This document shows positions 18,621-27,096 of a DNA stretch of 64,000 nt, in pieces (positions within the stretch are counted from its first letter, which is position 1; every line of letters begins with the position of its first letter). The notes beneath the pieces were generated by a model, which was not told where the DNA came from, ran no database searches, and saw only the letters and a program-made list of their open reading frames with translations. The DNA is from Paracoccus liaowanqingii. Its GTDB lineage: Bacteria; Pseudomonadota; Alphaproteobacteria; Rhodobacterales; Rhodobacteraceae. The position numbers were made by a program, and so were the translations under genes. The stretch covers positions 62,001-126,000 of the forward strand of contig NZ_CP040765.1 in the NCBI RefSeq assembly GCF_004683865.2, in the 5' to 3' direction.

Positions 18621-18881
18621 ATGACACACCCGCATGTTCACGCAAGCCACCCTGCCCTCGTCACCCGGCTGAAACGCGCCGACGGCCACTTGCGGGCAGT
18701 GATCGAGATGATCGAGGCTGGAAAACCCTGCCTTGATATCGCCCACCAGCTGCAAGCGGTCGAGAAGGCCGTCATCAATGCCAAGCGGGCCCTCATCCAC
18801 GACCATATCGATCATTGTCTGGACGCCGAGCATTCAGCTGACGATCGCGCCAAAATGAAGGCCATTTCCCGATACCTTTGA
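18621..18881 (+). CDS. CsoR/RcnR-family metal-responsive repressor, InrS-like
   Basis: 86 residues, all helical. The core 'TRLKRADGHLRAVIEMIEAGKPCLDIAHQLQAVEKAVINAKRALIHDHIDHCL' is the CsoR/RcnR fold. Ligand positions are His residues in the 'MTHPHVHASH' N-terminus plus Cys37, His62 and Cys66, the His-Cys-His-Cys arrangement known for nickel-sensing InrS. The neighbour at 18891 is an MFS exporter with a His-rich tail, as in the InrS-nrsD pair, so nickel or cobalt is the likely inducer. It should bind the dyad at 18592. Confidence 0.85.
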   Translation: MTHPHVHASHPALVTRLKRADGHLRAVIEMIEAGKPCLDIAHQLQAVEKAVINAKRALIHDHIDHCLDAEHSADDRAKMKAISRYL

Positions 18882-18890
18882 GGTCACCTC

Positions 18891-20210
18891 ATGCTGGACG
18901 TCCTCGCCGACCGCACCTACCGCCACCTCTTTGCAGCGCAGGTGGTGGCGCTTCTGGGCACTGGGCTTGCCACGGTGGCGCTTGGGCTTCTGGCCTTCGA
19001 TCTGGCAGGCGACAATGCGGCCATGGTGCTGGGCACGGTCTTTACCATTAAGATGGTGGCCTATGTTGGCATTGCCCCCATCGCGGGCGCCTTCGCAAAT
19101 CGCGTGCCGCGCCGGGGCTTCCTGGTGGCGCTGGACCTGGCGCGGGCCGCTGTCGCGCTGTGCCTGCCCTTCGTCACCGAGATCTGGCAGGTCTATGTGC
19201 TGATTTTCGTGCTGCAATCCGCCTCCGCGGCGTTCACGCCGACCTTCCAGGCGACTATCCCCGACGTGTTGCCCAACGAGGCGCGCTATGCCCGCGCGCT
19301 GTCGCTGTCGCGGCTGGCCTATGATCTTGAGAACATCGTCAGCCCGATGCTGGCCGGCCTGCTCCTGGCTGTGATCAGCTACAACTCCCTCTTCTTCGGA
19401 ACGATGGTCGGGTTTGCGGCATCTGCGGCACTGGTCCTCTCGGTCATGCTACCCAGCCCGAAACCCACCGAGCCGCGCGGGATCTATGACCGCACGACCG
19501 GCGGCATCCGTATCTATCTGGCCACGCCCCGCCTGCGCGGATTGCTGGCGTTGAACATGGCCGCCGCAGCGGCAGGGGCGATGGTGCTGGTCAACTCGGT
19601 CGCGCTGGTGCGCGGCACGCTTGGGCTGGATGCCTCCGCACTGGCCTGGACGTTGCTGGCCTTCGGGGCAGGCTCGATGATTGCAGCCCTGCTGCTGCCG
19701 CAGGTGCTGGACAGGGTGCCGGATCGCCCGGTGATGGTGGGCGGGAGCATTCTGATGGTGCTGACCCTTCTGGGGCTGGCAGGTGGGGTCGCCGCGTTTG
19801 GCCTGGCCTGGCCGGCCCTGCTGGGTGCTTGGTTCTTCGTGGGGCTCGGATATTCCGCTGTTCTGACGCCGTCCGGGCGGCTTCTCCGGCGCTCAGCCCA
19901 TGCCGAAGACCGTCCGGCGCTCTTTGCCGCGCAGTTTGCCCTGAGCCACGCCTGCTGGCTGCTCGCCTATCCCCTGTCGGGGTGGCTGATGACCCGGCTC
20001 GGCCCCGTCGCAGCGCTTGGCGGTCTGGCCGCATTGGCCATCATGGGCCTCCTGGCCGCCCTCCGGCTCTGGCCGCGCAATGACCCAGAGACCCTGGAGC
20101 ATACCCACGATAACCTTCCACTTGATCATCCGCATGTGCAGGGGACACGCCGCCACGCCCACCCCTTCGTGGTGGATGAACACCATCCCCGGTGGGCGTC
20201 ACAGCTGTAG
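18891..20210 (+). CDS. MFS transporter, NreB/NrsD-like nickel (cobalt) exporter
   Basis: 439 residues with about twelve transmembrane segments and MFS features: 'AFANRVPRRGFLVALDLARAAVALCL', 'QATIPDVLPNEARYARALSLSRLAYDLENIVSPMLAG'. The hydrophilic C-terminus is His-rich ('LEHTHDNLPLDHPHVQGTRRHAHPFVVDEHHPRW'), as in the nickel exporters NreB and NrsD. It starts ten bases after the regulator stop, forming a two-gene operon. Export of nickel or cobalt from the cytosol is inferred from the tail and regulator type. Confidence 0.82.
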   Translation: MLDVLADRTYRHLFAAQVVALLGTGLATVALGLLAFDLAGDNAAMVLGTVFTIKMVAYVGIAPIAGAFANRVPRRGFLVALDLARAAVALCLPFVTEIWQVYVLIFVLQSASAAFTPTFQATIPDVLPNEARYARALSLSRLAYDLENIVSPMLAGLLLAVISYNSLFFGTMVGFAASAALVLSVMLPSPKPTEPRGIYDRTTGGIRIYLATPRLRGLLALNMAAAAAGAMVLVNSVALVRGTLGLDASALAWTLLAFGAGSMIAALLLPQVLDRVPDRPVMVGGSILMVLTLLGLAGGVAAFGLAWPALLGAWFFVGLGYSAVLTPSGRLLRRSAHAEDRPALFAAQFALSHACWLLAYPLSGWLMTRLGPVAALGGLAALAIMGLLAALRLWPRNDPETLEHTHDNLPLDHPHVQGTRRHAHPFVVDEHHPRWASQL

Positions 20211-20305
20211 AGGTAGCCATAGGACAGCGTGGCTAGCATGTGGCCGACACTGATTAAGCGCCAGCATCGACTACTTGACGTACAAATACCCGGCGGCAAT
20301 GAAAT

Positions 20306-20521
20306 TCAAACCAAGCTGGCAGGATATCCAGCTGCGGCTAATGCTGTTTGGACACTATCGGGATCAGCGCGGCTGCGTAAGTTGATGCTTCGTGACGCCA
20401 TGTCGAAATCGATTTGTGCCTCAGCGTCCAAGGCATGAATGGTCTTTTCCACCTTCGCCCTGCAGTGGCCGCAGCTCGTACTAGGAATACTAAACGTCGC
20501 CATTTGCAGATCTTCTCTCAT
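20306..20521 (-). CDS. Heavy-metal-associated (HMA) domain protein, CopZ-like
   Basis: 71 residues from ATG 20521 (alternative ATG at 20503). A single HMA domain with the metal loop 'TSCGHCRAKVEKTI' (CxxC), followed by 'DFDMASRSINLRS' and 'ALAAAGYPA'. Size and fold match copper chaperones that pass Cu(I) to P-type ATPases. No copper ATPase is in the window. It opens the copper cluster. Confidence 0.85.
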   Translation of the reverse strand: MREDLQMATFSIPSTSCGHCRAKVEKTIHALDAEAQIDFDMASRSINLRSRADPDSVQTALAAAGYPASLV

Positions 20522-20617
20522 TTTTTCGGACCTTTCTATTTGCTCTTTAACGCTAAATTTTCGAACGAAAAAATTACCTATAGGAGCCAGTTCCTGTTAT
20601 CGCTTATTTTTCCGAGA

Positions 20618-20780
20618 TCAGTTGGCTTTGGTGCGGGGAGTGCCCGCAGGTGCGTCGCCATTCGCCTCGATATCGGCAATGTAACTTGTCATTTCAGCTA
20701 TCTCGTTCCGCTGAGCTTCGATGATCGCGTCAGCAAGGTTCCGGACCCATGGATCTGAAAAATCAGCTCGCTCAGGTGAG
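20618..20780 (-). pseudogene. 3' fragment of a DUF305 gene
   Basis: The minus frame ending with TGA at 20618-20620 reads 'SDPWVRNLADAIIEAQRNEI' then 'AEMTSYIADIEANGD', which matches the end of DUF305 proteins ('DPEVRxLAxxIIxAQxxEIxxM'). The HHxxAI metal motif and the signal peptide are missing; upstream codons are unrelated. It is a remnant of a second DUF305 gene, the intact one being at 22683. Too short and start-less to be translated alone. Confidence 0.75.
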
Positions 20781-20837
20781 ACGTCGTGCTGACAACGTAG
20801 TTCGCTCTGCAGCCCCCCTATTTGAAAAGCCGCGCCA

Positions 20838-21599
20838 TCAATGTCCCAGCATGGTGACCTTGATCAGCATCCAGATGGCCATGGCGATCATCATCAGGTT
20901 CTCGGTCAGCGACACGAAGCCCAGGGGCACGTTGCTGTCGCCACCCACGCAGGCGCATTTGATCTCGCGCTTGTCGATATAGACCGCCTTGTAGACCGAT
21001 ACGGCACCGATCGTGCCAATGAACAGGGCGACCGGGATCGACAGCCACATCAGCGCGCCCGCAACCATCAGGACACCTGCCAGACCTTCGGCAAAGGGAT
21101 AGACGTATCCGTAGCGCACCCATCTCTGCGCCAGCAGGTCATAGTTCAGGAACATGGTGGCGAAGCTGTCCACGTCCTTCAGCTTTTGCAGGGCCAACAG
21201 ACACATCGCGAAGGCCACAAACCATTCCGCCGCAGCGACGGTTATCAGTGCGCCGAACGCGGCCCAGCTGGTGGCCAGCGCCATCGCGGCAGCCATGGCG
21301 AACAGCGCTATCACCGGGCGGTAGGTTGTCGCGCTCTTGTCGCGAACGGTCTTTCCGAAATGCCGCCGCAGGTCATCATAGCCGCCGATCCGCTGGCCGC
21401 CGATGAAGGTCTGCGGAGTGGTCTGGACGTCGTGCTCCTCCTTGAAGGCATCGACCTCGGCGCGGGTGGTCAGGTGACGATCCTCGACGCTGAAGCCCTC
21501 GCGCTTGAGCAGATCCAGCGACTTGAGCCCGTAGGGGCACATGTGCTTTGTCATGACCATCCTGTGGAGGGTCGCGGTTTTAGACGCTGCGTTTGCCAT
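20838..21599 (-). CDS. Glutaredoxin-like domain fused to a MauE/DoxX-type membrane domain
   Basis: 253 residues. Residues ~12-85 are glutaredoxin-like, with 'KHMCPYGLKSLDLLKREGFSVEDRHL' and 'TTPQTFIGGQRIGGYDDLRRHFG'; the redox loop is CPYG, with one Cys. Four transmembrane helices follow (~95-250), of the MauE/DoxX superfamily, ending with 'REIKCACVGGDSNVPLGFVSLTENLMMIAMAIWM'. The CxC and this C-terminus are conserved in MauE-like proteins of copper islands. It may deliver electrons or handle thiols at the membrane. It is nine bases after the DUF411 gene in the cueR operon. Confidence 0.85.
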   Translation of the reverse strand: MANAASKTATLHRMVMTKHMCPYGLKSLDLLKREGFSVEDRHLTTRAEVDAFKEEHDVQTTPQTFIGGQRIGGYDDLRRHFGKTVRDKSATTYRPVIALFAMAAAMALATSWAAFGALITVAAAEWFVAFAMCLLALQKLKDVDSFATMFLNYDLLAQRWVRYGYVYPFAEGLAGVLMVAGALMWLSIPVALFIGTIGAVSVYKAVYIDKREIKCACVGGDSNVPLGFVSLTENLMMIAMAIWMLIKVTMLGH

Positions 21600-21608
21600 T
21601 GGAAGTCC

Positions 21609-22064
21609 TCAATATCTAGCAAAGACGTTTGTGCCCGTGCCGGTCCAGAGAATGACCTCGAACGGCTCGCTCTGATCGCCCATCTCCATGCCGGGGGAGC
21701 CGATCGGCATGCCCGGAACCGCTAGACCGAGGGCATCGGGATTCTGATCCAGCAGGGTGCGGATGGCCTCGGCCGGAACGTGGCCCTCGATCACATAGCC
21801 CTCGACAAGAGCTGTGTGGCAGGACCTGAGAGGCTGGGGCACGGCATACTGATCCTTTAAGGCGTCGACATCATCCGAGAAGGTTTCCTCGACGGTGAAC
21901 CCGCTTTCCCGCAGGTGATCGATCCACGCGCCACAGCAGCTGCAATCGGGGGAGCGGGCGACCGAGATGAGGGTTTTTTCCGGCGCGGGTGATGCGCTCA
22001 GCACCGCACCTGCCGGAGCAAGAACCGCTGCCATCGTTCCGATGAAAAGACGTCTGTTGATCAT
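21609..22064 (-). CDS. DUF411 family periplasmic metal-binding protein
   Basis: 151 residues with a signal peptide ('RRLFIGTMAAVLAPAGAVLSASPA'). The family motif 'SPDCSCCGAWIDHLRESGF' supplies three Cys. Further conserved parts are 'LRSCHTALVEGYVIEGHVPAEAI', 'ALGLAVPGMPIGSPGMEMG' with Met ligands, and the C-terminal 'VFARY'. DUF411 proteins accompany copper-resistance genes and are thought to bind Cu(I) in the periplasm. Its ATG overlaps the cueR stop. A second DUF411 protein is at 28229. Confidence 0.87.
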   Translation of the reverse strand: MINRRLFIGTMAAVLAPAGAVLSASPAPEKTLISVARSPDCSCCGAWIDHLRESGFTVEETFSDDVDALKDQYAVPQPLRSCHTALVEGYVIEGHVPAEAIRTLLDQNPDALGLAVPGMPIGSPGMEMGDQSEPFEVILWTGTGTNVFARY

Positions 22065-22522
22065 GATGTGATCCTTTCCTGGATAGCCGTGTTGCTTTTG
22101 TTGCGATGCTTTCGGCCGCCTTGCGTCGGGGCTTTCTGCGCCGCCAGATCCTTTAGGATGGGACAGTCCGGGCGCTCATTTCCGGCACAGGTTCGGGCCA
22201 GATCCTCCAGCGTGCCCGCCATGTCCTGGAGATGGGCGATTTTCTCGCGGAGATCCTGGGCCCGCGCCTGTGCCAGTGCTTTCACATCAGCGCTGCGCCG
22301 GTCCTTGTTTCGCCATAGGTCCAGCAACTCGCTGATCCCTGCGATCGAGAAGCCCAGATCCCGCGCCCGCGCAATGAACCGCAGCATGTGGACGTCTGGA
22401 TCCGTGTAATCCCGATACCCTGTCCGCGTCCGCTCTGCCTTCGGGATCAGCCCTATCTGTTCGTAATAGCGGATCATCTTGGCTGTGACGCCTGACTGAC
22501 TGGCGGCTTCTCCGATATTCAT
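22061..22522 (-). CDS. cueR: CueR/HmrR-type Cu(I)-responsive MerR regulator
   Basis: 153 residues from ATG 22522. The MerR winged helix is 'MNIGEAASQSGVTAKMIRYYEQIGLIPKAERTRTGYRDY'. The metal-binding loop 'CAGNERPDC' places Cys112 and Cys120 exactly where CueR binds monovalent copper, and no Ser/Cys typical of mercury or zinc sensors replaces them. It leads the operon cueR-DUF411-glutaredoxin/MauE. A MerR-type promoter with a 19-bp spacer is just upstream. Confidence 0.92.
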   Translation of the reverse strand: MNIGEAASQSGVTAKMIRYYEQIGLIPKAERTRTGYRDYTDPDVHMLRFIARARDLGFSIAGISELLDLWRNKDRRSADVKALAQARAQDLREKIAHLQDMAGTLEDLARTCAGNERPDCPILKDLAAQKAPTQGGRKHRNKSNTAIQERITS

Positions 22523-22551
22523 GATCGTCGCTCCGTCGCGTGTTCGGGACA

Positions 22552-22582
22552 GATATGGGGCTTCCCACCATGGTAAGGTCAA
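22552..22582 (-). promoter_or_regulatory. MerR-type promoter with 19-bp spacer upstream of cueR
   Basis: On the minus strand a TTGACC -35 (22577-22582) and a CATATC -10 (22552-22557) are 19 bp apart. The over-long spacer holds the dyad-like CCTTACCATGGTGGGAAG, matching the layout of CueR-controlled promoters, which are twisted into activity when Cu(I)-CueR binds. Confidence 0.7.
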
Positions 22583-22682
22583 GGGCGTGGCGGGCATTTT
22601 TTACAGAGGCCGAGAGCGATCAGCGGCACACCCGACACCGAGAAGAAGACCGCGCGATCAAAGCCGCGCGGCCTGATACATC

Positions 22683-23201
22683 TCACTCGGCGTTTTCAGA
22701 GAGCCAAGTGGTCATTTGCTCCATCTCGCCGACTTGGGCTGCGATGATTTCACCCGCAAGCTTGATCATCTCCGCGTCTTCGCCATGTTCAAGCAAGACC
22801 TGCGCCATATCGATGGCGCCCTGATGGTGGGCAATCATTCCGCAGGCGAAAGCCACGTCAGCATTTTCGTTCATCATGCCGTCGTGCATGGCGGGCATCG
22901 TGACCATCATGCGGCGCATGTTCTCCTGAACGTGTTCGGGCATGGTTTCCATATCCATGCCGCCCATGCCCATCATGGCGCCCATGCCGCCTGTATGATT
23001 TCCATGACCGGCAGAGGTCTCGGGCATTCCCCCCATCGGCATGTCTCCGGCAGGCATTTCGCCACCGGCCGGCATGTCGCCTGCGGGTGCTGCCATGGCG
23101 CACTGCTCGGGCATCTGGAAGTCAGTGTCTTGGGCAAAAAGCGGCGTAGAAAGGCTGCTTGCCGTGACCGCCGCAATGATAAGAGCTTTGTAAGTAATCA
23201 T
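22683..23201 (-). CDS. DUF305 family periplasmic copper-island protein
   Basis: 172 residues from ATG 23201 (GGAGAACG upstream). A signal peptide is followed by a Met/Gly/Pro-rich segment ('MPAGGEMPAGDMPMGGMPE', 'MGAMMGMGGMDM') likely to bind Cu(I). The DUF305 core is 'FACGMIAHHQGAIDMAQVLLEHG' and 'KLAGEIIAAQVGEMEQMTTWL', with the conserved His-His pair and ferritin-like helices. The family is common in copper clusters; the mechanism is unknown. It is 29 bases after the CusF-like gene. Confidence 0.88.
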   Translation of the reverse strand: MITYKALIIAAVTASSLSTPLFAQDTDFQMPEQCAMAAPAGDMPAGGEMPAGDMPMGGMPETSAGHGNHTGGMGAMMGMGGMDMETMPEHVQENMRRMMVTMPAMHDGMMNENADVAFACGMIAHHQGAIDMAQVLLEHGEDAEMIKLAGEIIAAQVGEMEQMTTWLSENAE

Positions 23202-23230
23202 TTTCGTTCTCCGATGTTCGTTTTTCCGGA

Positions 23231-23512
23231 TCATTCCAGAATTTCAGTAATGGTCAGCTTTCCCTTCACCCGGTCAACGGCAAAACGAATGTTCTGTCCC
23301 TCGCTCAGGTCATCGAGCATTTCCGGCTCTGCGACCTGGAAGACCATTTTCATGGCCGGCATATCCAGGTTCTTCAGCTCCTCATGGTCGACGGTCACCT
23401 TGCTCCACTGGGTGTCGATCTTGGTGACGGTCCCATTGGTGATGTGCGTGTCAGCCAGAGCGGCCCCGGACGACACGATCAACGCCGCAGCGGTCAAATG
23501 GATCAGGTTCAT
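23231..23512 (-). CDS. CusF-like periplasmic copper-binding protein
   Basis: 93 residues from ATG 23512, chosen because of GAGGACC upstream and because a signal peptide then begins at once ('MNLIHLTAAALIVSSGAALA'). The mature part is a small OB-like beta-barrel: 'GTVTKIDTQWSKVTVDHEELKNLDMPAMKMVFQV' and 'GQNIRFAVDRVKGKLTITEI'. The conserved H..(x)..W and 'MPAMKM' Met ligands match CusF, which carries Cu(I)/Ag(I) to efflux pumps. It lies between the cupredoxin and DUF305 genes in one run. Confidence 0.88.
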   Translation of the reverse strand: MNLIHLTAAALIVSSGAALADTHITNGTVTKIDTQWSKVTVDHEELKNLDMPAMKMVFQVAEPEMLDDLSEGQNIRFAVDRVKGKLTITEILE

Positions 23513-23529
23513 GGTCAGGTCCTCGCGGT

Positions 23530-24012
23530 TCAGGATTTGGTGACGTTCAGGGGGCCGTGCATGCCGGACTCGTAATGGCCCAGCATCAGACAGGCGAATT
23601 CGTATTCGCCGGCGTTCTCGAAGGTCCACAGGATCTCACCAGTCTCGCCGGGCTGGAGACGGACCGCATTCGGATCGTCATGTTCCATCTCAGGGAACCG
23701 GGCCATCAGCTCCTTGTGCTCGGCATTGGCCTCCACCGTGTCCATGACGAACTCATGATCCAGTTCGCCCTCGTTGGTGATGACGAGGCGCACAGTCTCT
23801 CCGGACACAAACGACAGCTCTGCAGGCTCGAAAATCATCGTGCCCTCTTCGGTTTCCCGCATGGTGACTTCGACAGTCTTCATGTCGCCGGCAGAGGCTT
23901 CGGCAGGCGGGCCCATGGCGTAGTCGTCATGGCCGCCTTCATGGGTTCCCGCCGCAAAGGTGATGGCCGGGAAGAGGGTAATGGCAGTCACCAGCATCAA
24001 CGATTTCATCAC
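23530..24012 (-). CDS. Cupredoxin (plastocyanin-like) protein
   Basis: 160 residues with a signal peptide ('SLMLVTAITLFPAITFAAG') and a His-rich start ('GTHEGGHDDY'). The cupredoxin fold ends with the copper loop 'CLMLGHYESGM' and has an upstream His in 'GELDHEFVMD', giving the His-Cys-His-Met set of a type 1 copper site. Extra Met/His residues may hold Cu(I). It could pass electrons to, or copper to, the multicopper oxidase encoded next. Confidence 0.9.
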   Translation of the reverse strand: MMKSLMLVTAITLFPAITFAAGTHEGGHDDYAMGPPAEASAGDMKTVEVTMRETEEGTMIFEPAELSFVSGETVRLVITNEGELDHEFVMDTVEANAEHKELMARFPEMEHDDPNAVRLQPGETGEILWTFENAGEYEFACLMLGHYESGMHGPLNVTKS

Positions 24013-24042
24013 GTTTCCTTTTTGTTGCTCGATAGGGTCAGG

Positions 24043-25410
24043 TCAGCCCAAACGCTTGCCGCCACGCGGCGTCAGGATCGTCTTGGGGCTGTAGTTGCTG
24101 GCATGTTCGGGCAACTCGCCCGTCCATTCCCAGGCCTGCGTACCGGGGGGGTTCTCGTACCAACCCGGATCGGAGTAGTCGTCAGGGGCGATGCCTTCGC
24201 GCACTTTCACGACAGAGAACATACCGCCCATTTCCAGCGGACCATGCGGACCCCAACCGGTCATCATCGGGATGGTGTTCTCGGGGATCTCCATGGACAT
24301 CTCGCCCATATCCGCCATGCCGGCGGTGCCCATCGGCATGTAGCCGGGCTGATGCCTGCGGACCATGTCAGTGACGCGGCTCTTGTCGGCGCCAATGATT
24401 GTGGGCAATTCATGCCCCATGGCATTCATGGTGTGGTGCGACTTGTGGCAGTGGATCGCCCAGTCACCCAGATGTTCGGCGTTGAACTCGTAGGCCCGCA
24501 TCGCACCCACAGGGATGTCGATGCTGACCTCCGGCCAACGGGCCTCGGGCCGGACCCAACCGCCATCCGTGCAGGTCACTTCGAAATCATAGCCATGCAT
24601 GTGGACGGGGTGGTTGGTCATGGTCAGGTTTCCGACCCGGACGCGGACCCGGTCGCCCCTGTTGACTACCAGAGGATCGATATCGGGGAAGATGCGGCTG
24701 TTGAACGTCCACAGGTTGAAGTTCGTCATCTCGGCGACGCGGGGGATATAGGTGCCGGGATCGATGTCATAGGCTGCCAGCAGGAAGGCGAAGTCCCGAT
24801 CCACCGGCATGAAGGCCGGGTCGCGCGGATGCACGATGAACAGCCCCATCATGCCCATGGCCATCTGGACCATCTCGTCGGCGTGGGGGTGGTACATGAA
24901 GGTCCCGGACTTCACGAGGTCGAACTCGTAGACGAAGGTCTTGCCCGACGGGATGCCGGGATGGCTGAGCCCCGACACGCCGTCCATCCCGGATGGCAGG
25001 ATCAGGCCGTGCCAGTGAACCGAGGTATGCTCAGGCAAACGGTTGGTCACATAGATCCGGACCCGCTCCCCCTCGATGGCCTCGATCGTGGGGCCGGTGG
25101 ACTGGCCGTTATAGCCCCAGAGGCGCGCGATCATCCCGTCTGCCATGATGCGCTCGACCGGCTCGGCGACCAGGTGGAACTCCTTGACGTTGCCGTTCAT
25201 ACGGTAAGGCAGCGACCAGCCGTTCAGGGTCACAACCGGGTTGTATTCGATCCCGGTCGTGGGGCGCGGCGGCACCTGCGTATAGGGGCTGTCGGTACTG
25301 GCGGCTTCGGGCAGATCGCGAAACCGCGTTTCGGCCTGACCCATGTTGACGGTCAGGGCCGCAGCCCCTGCCCCGATGCCCGCACCCATCACTTGCCGAC
25401 GATTCATCAT
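24043..25410 (-). CDS. Multicopper oxidase (CopA/CueO-type)
   Basis: 455 residues with a twin-arginine-type start ('MNRRQVMGAGIGAGAAALTV'). All four copper-binding motifs are present: 'HWHG', 'YHPHADE', 'HPVHMHG' and 'HCHKSHHTMNAM', giving type 1, 2 and 3 copper sites. A Met-rich stretch ('MPMGTAGMADMGEMSMEIPE') near the C-terminus resembles the Cu(I)-binding inserts of CueO/CopA. It would oxidise Cu(I) to Cu(II) in the periplasm. Its ATG overlaps the stop of the TolC gene. Confidence 0.93.
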   Translation of the reverse strand: MMNRRQVMGAGIGAGAAALTVNMGQAETRFRDLPEAASTDSPYTQVPPRPTTGIEYNPVVTLNGWSLPYRMNGNVKEFHLVAEPVERIMADGMIARLWGYNGQSTGPTIEAIEGERVRIYVTNRLPEHTSVHWHGLILPSGMDGVSGLSHPGIPSGKTFVYEFDLVKSGTFMYHPHADEMVQMAMGMMGLFIVHPRDPAFMPVDRDFAFLLAAYDIDPGTYIPRVAEMTNFNLWTFNSRIFPDIDPLVVNRGDRVRVRVGNLTMTNHPVHMHGYDFEVTCTDGGWVRPEARWPEVSIDIPVGAMRAYEFNAEHLGDWAIHCHKSHHTMNAMGHELPTIIGADKSRVTDMVRRHQPGYMPMGTAGMADMGEMSMEIPENTIPMMTGWGPHGPLEMGGMFSVVKVREGIAPDDYSDPGWYENPPGTQAWEWTGELPEHASNYSPKTILTPRGGKRLG

Positions 25411-26810
25411 TCGTCCTCTCCATTGTCACTTGCGCCACCCCAGATCGCGGCGGTGGCATCCGCCTCGGCCAGCCAATAGTCGCGCTTGGCCTCGGCAGCG
25501 CTCAGTTGGGATTCGAGACCCTCGCGGGCGTCGTTCAGCAGCTCGAAGGTTGAGGTCAGCATGCCGTTGTAGCTCAGCAGCGCCTGCTCATCGATTTCCC
25601 GGCGCAGGGGCAGGACCTGATCGCGCCAATGCAGAGCGATCTGATGCTTGCCCGTGACCGCCGTGTAGGCCGAGCGCGCCTCGGAGCGGGCATTAATTGC
25701 CGACTGCGCCAGGCTGTTGGCCGAACGCTGGTATTCCAGCTTTCCGCGCCGGGAGATCAGGCCACTGGTATCGTAAACCGGAATGCTGAACGCGACATCG
25801 ACGATGGGGGAGCGCTCGTTTTCACCATCCTCGCGCTCGATCTCGACGCCGGCACCGACTTCTGCATCTGACAGCATCCTGGTCTGGCCGTTCAGCTTGT
25901 AGCGCGCCGCCACAGCCTCCATTTCCAGCCGTCCTGCCGCCAGATCCACGCGGTTTTCCAAGGCCAGACGCTCGATATTAGCCCTGTTCGGCACGCTGCC
26001 CGGAAGCGCGGGCAGACTGTCGGGAATATAGAAATCGGTATCGGTGCCCCATAGGCCCAGAAGACGGACCAGCTGTTCCTTTGCCAGTTGGGCCTCCAGC
26101 CTCGCCTCTGCCTGTTCGGCGGCCAACTCCGCGGTGAACACATGTTCCCGTGCCTGATCGGCACGGCTCAGTGCTCCCGTTTCGCCAAGCTGCGCGGCCA
26201 ATTCGGATGCCGCGTCCGCGGCACCTTGGGCGCGCCCGACAAGTCCGGCGGCCTCGAACGCACCGACGGCCTCGATCCAGGTCCGGCGGGTTTCATGGGC
26301 AAGCGCCAGGGTTTCGCCCGCTGCAGCAAGTTGCGCTTGCCGGAATTCAAGATCGGCTGCCCGCGTACGGTATTTTTTTGTAACCATATCCAGAATTGAG
26401 GACGCCACCGTGCCTTCCACGGACCGGGTGACATCACCGCTGACCAGCCCCGACACAGAGATGCCGACGCTCGGTACCGGCCCGAGAGCTGTCTCCCACA
26501 GGTCTGCCGCAGACATGCCCAGATCGGCATAACTGGCCTGCAGGCCGGGGTTGTTCAGAAGCGCCACCTGCACCGCGTGTTCGGCGCTGATCGTCTTGCC
26601 CTGAACGACGGTACGAACGCGTTGCGCATGGGCCTGCCGCTCCGCCGGGGTCTGGAGCCACGCTGCCTCTGCCCCCGTCGCCTGACGCGAGATGCCAGCA
26701 ACGGTCGCGAACCCTGCCCGCTCGTCGCGGGCTTTGCTCATCGTTGCCGTATCCGCGCAGGCTGTCAGCAACAGCAACGCGCCCATCGAGAGTCTCAATG
26801 CCGTCTTCAT
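25407..26810 (-). CDS. TolC-family outer-membrane efflux lipoprotein
   Basis: 467 residues with a lipobox ('ALLLLTACADT'). The body has the two TolC repeats: 'ALLNNPGLQASYADLGMSAADLWETALGPVPSVGISVSG' and 'ENRVDLAAGRLEMEAVAARYKLNGQTRMLSDAEVGAGV', with long coiled helices. TolC-like proteins in copper islands form the outer-membrane channel for metal efflux, but no RND pump or adaptor gene is seen here, so its partners are unknown. It is coupled to both neighbours by 4-base overlaps. Confidence 0.88.
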   Translation of the reverse strand: MKTALRLSMGALLLLTACADTATMSKARDERAGFATVAGISRQATGAEAAWLQTPAERQAHAQRVRTVVQGKTISAEHAVQVALLNNPGLQASYADLGMSAADLWETALGPVPSVGISVSGLVSGDVTRSVEGTVASSILDMVTKKYRTRAADLEFRQAQLAAAGETLALAHETRRTWIEAVGAFEAAGLVGRAQGAADAASELAAQLGETGALSRADQAREHVFTAELAAEQAEARLEAQLAKEQLVRLLGLWGTDTDFYIPDSLPALPGSVPNRANIERLALENRVDLAAGRLEMEAVAARYKLNGQTRMLSDAEVGAGVEIEREDGENERSPIVDVAFSIPVYDTSGLISRRGKLEYQRSANSLAQSAINARSEARSAYTAVTGKHQIALHWRDQVLPLRREIDEQALLSYNGMLTSTFELLNDAREGLESQLSAAEAKRDYWLAEADATAAIWGGASDNGEDE

Positions 26811-27025
26811 TCGACACCCGGACCTTGCGCGTTGTTCAGATCGGTCCAGTTACCCGACTCCTGAACGCTGCGGCTTCGATAGGTGACGGCGGGACCAGCC
26901 TGCAGGGTCGAGACCGGCGACGCGGTATCGGCGACGCTCACAAGCCCAGCAGACGTATCCAGAGGAGGCAGCGGCGCGCAGCCCACCGCAAGCAGCGGCA
27001 TCGCAGCCGCAAACACGAATTTCAT
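26807..27025 (-). CDS. Small lipoprotein of the copper cluster
   Basis: 72 residues: signal and lipobox 'AMPLLAVGCAPLPPLD', then a short polar tail ('AVTYRSRSVQESGNWTDLNNAQ'). The stop overlaps the TolC start, so it is the first gene of the lipoprotein-TolC-MCO run. The 'DWTxLNxAQ'-like end recurs in small lipoproteins upstream of such TolC genes. Function unknown. Confidence 0.65.
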   Translation of the reverse strand: MKFVFAAAMPLLAVGCAPLPPLDTSAGLVSVADTASPVSTLQAGPAVTYRSRSVQESGNWTDLNNAQGPGVE

Positions 27026-27096
27026 GAGAAGTTTCCGCTTTTAGATCAGAATGATGAAAGCCGCGGTCGGTCAGACCACGTCAGGCAACGTTCGGA

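Noticed and set aside
23557..25479. Plus-strand frame of 640 codons opposite the multicopper oxidase
   Set aside because: His/Gly/Val-rich antisense of the oxidase and cupredoxin genes; no start signal or known domain.
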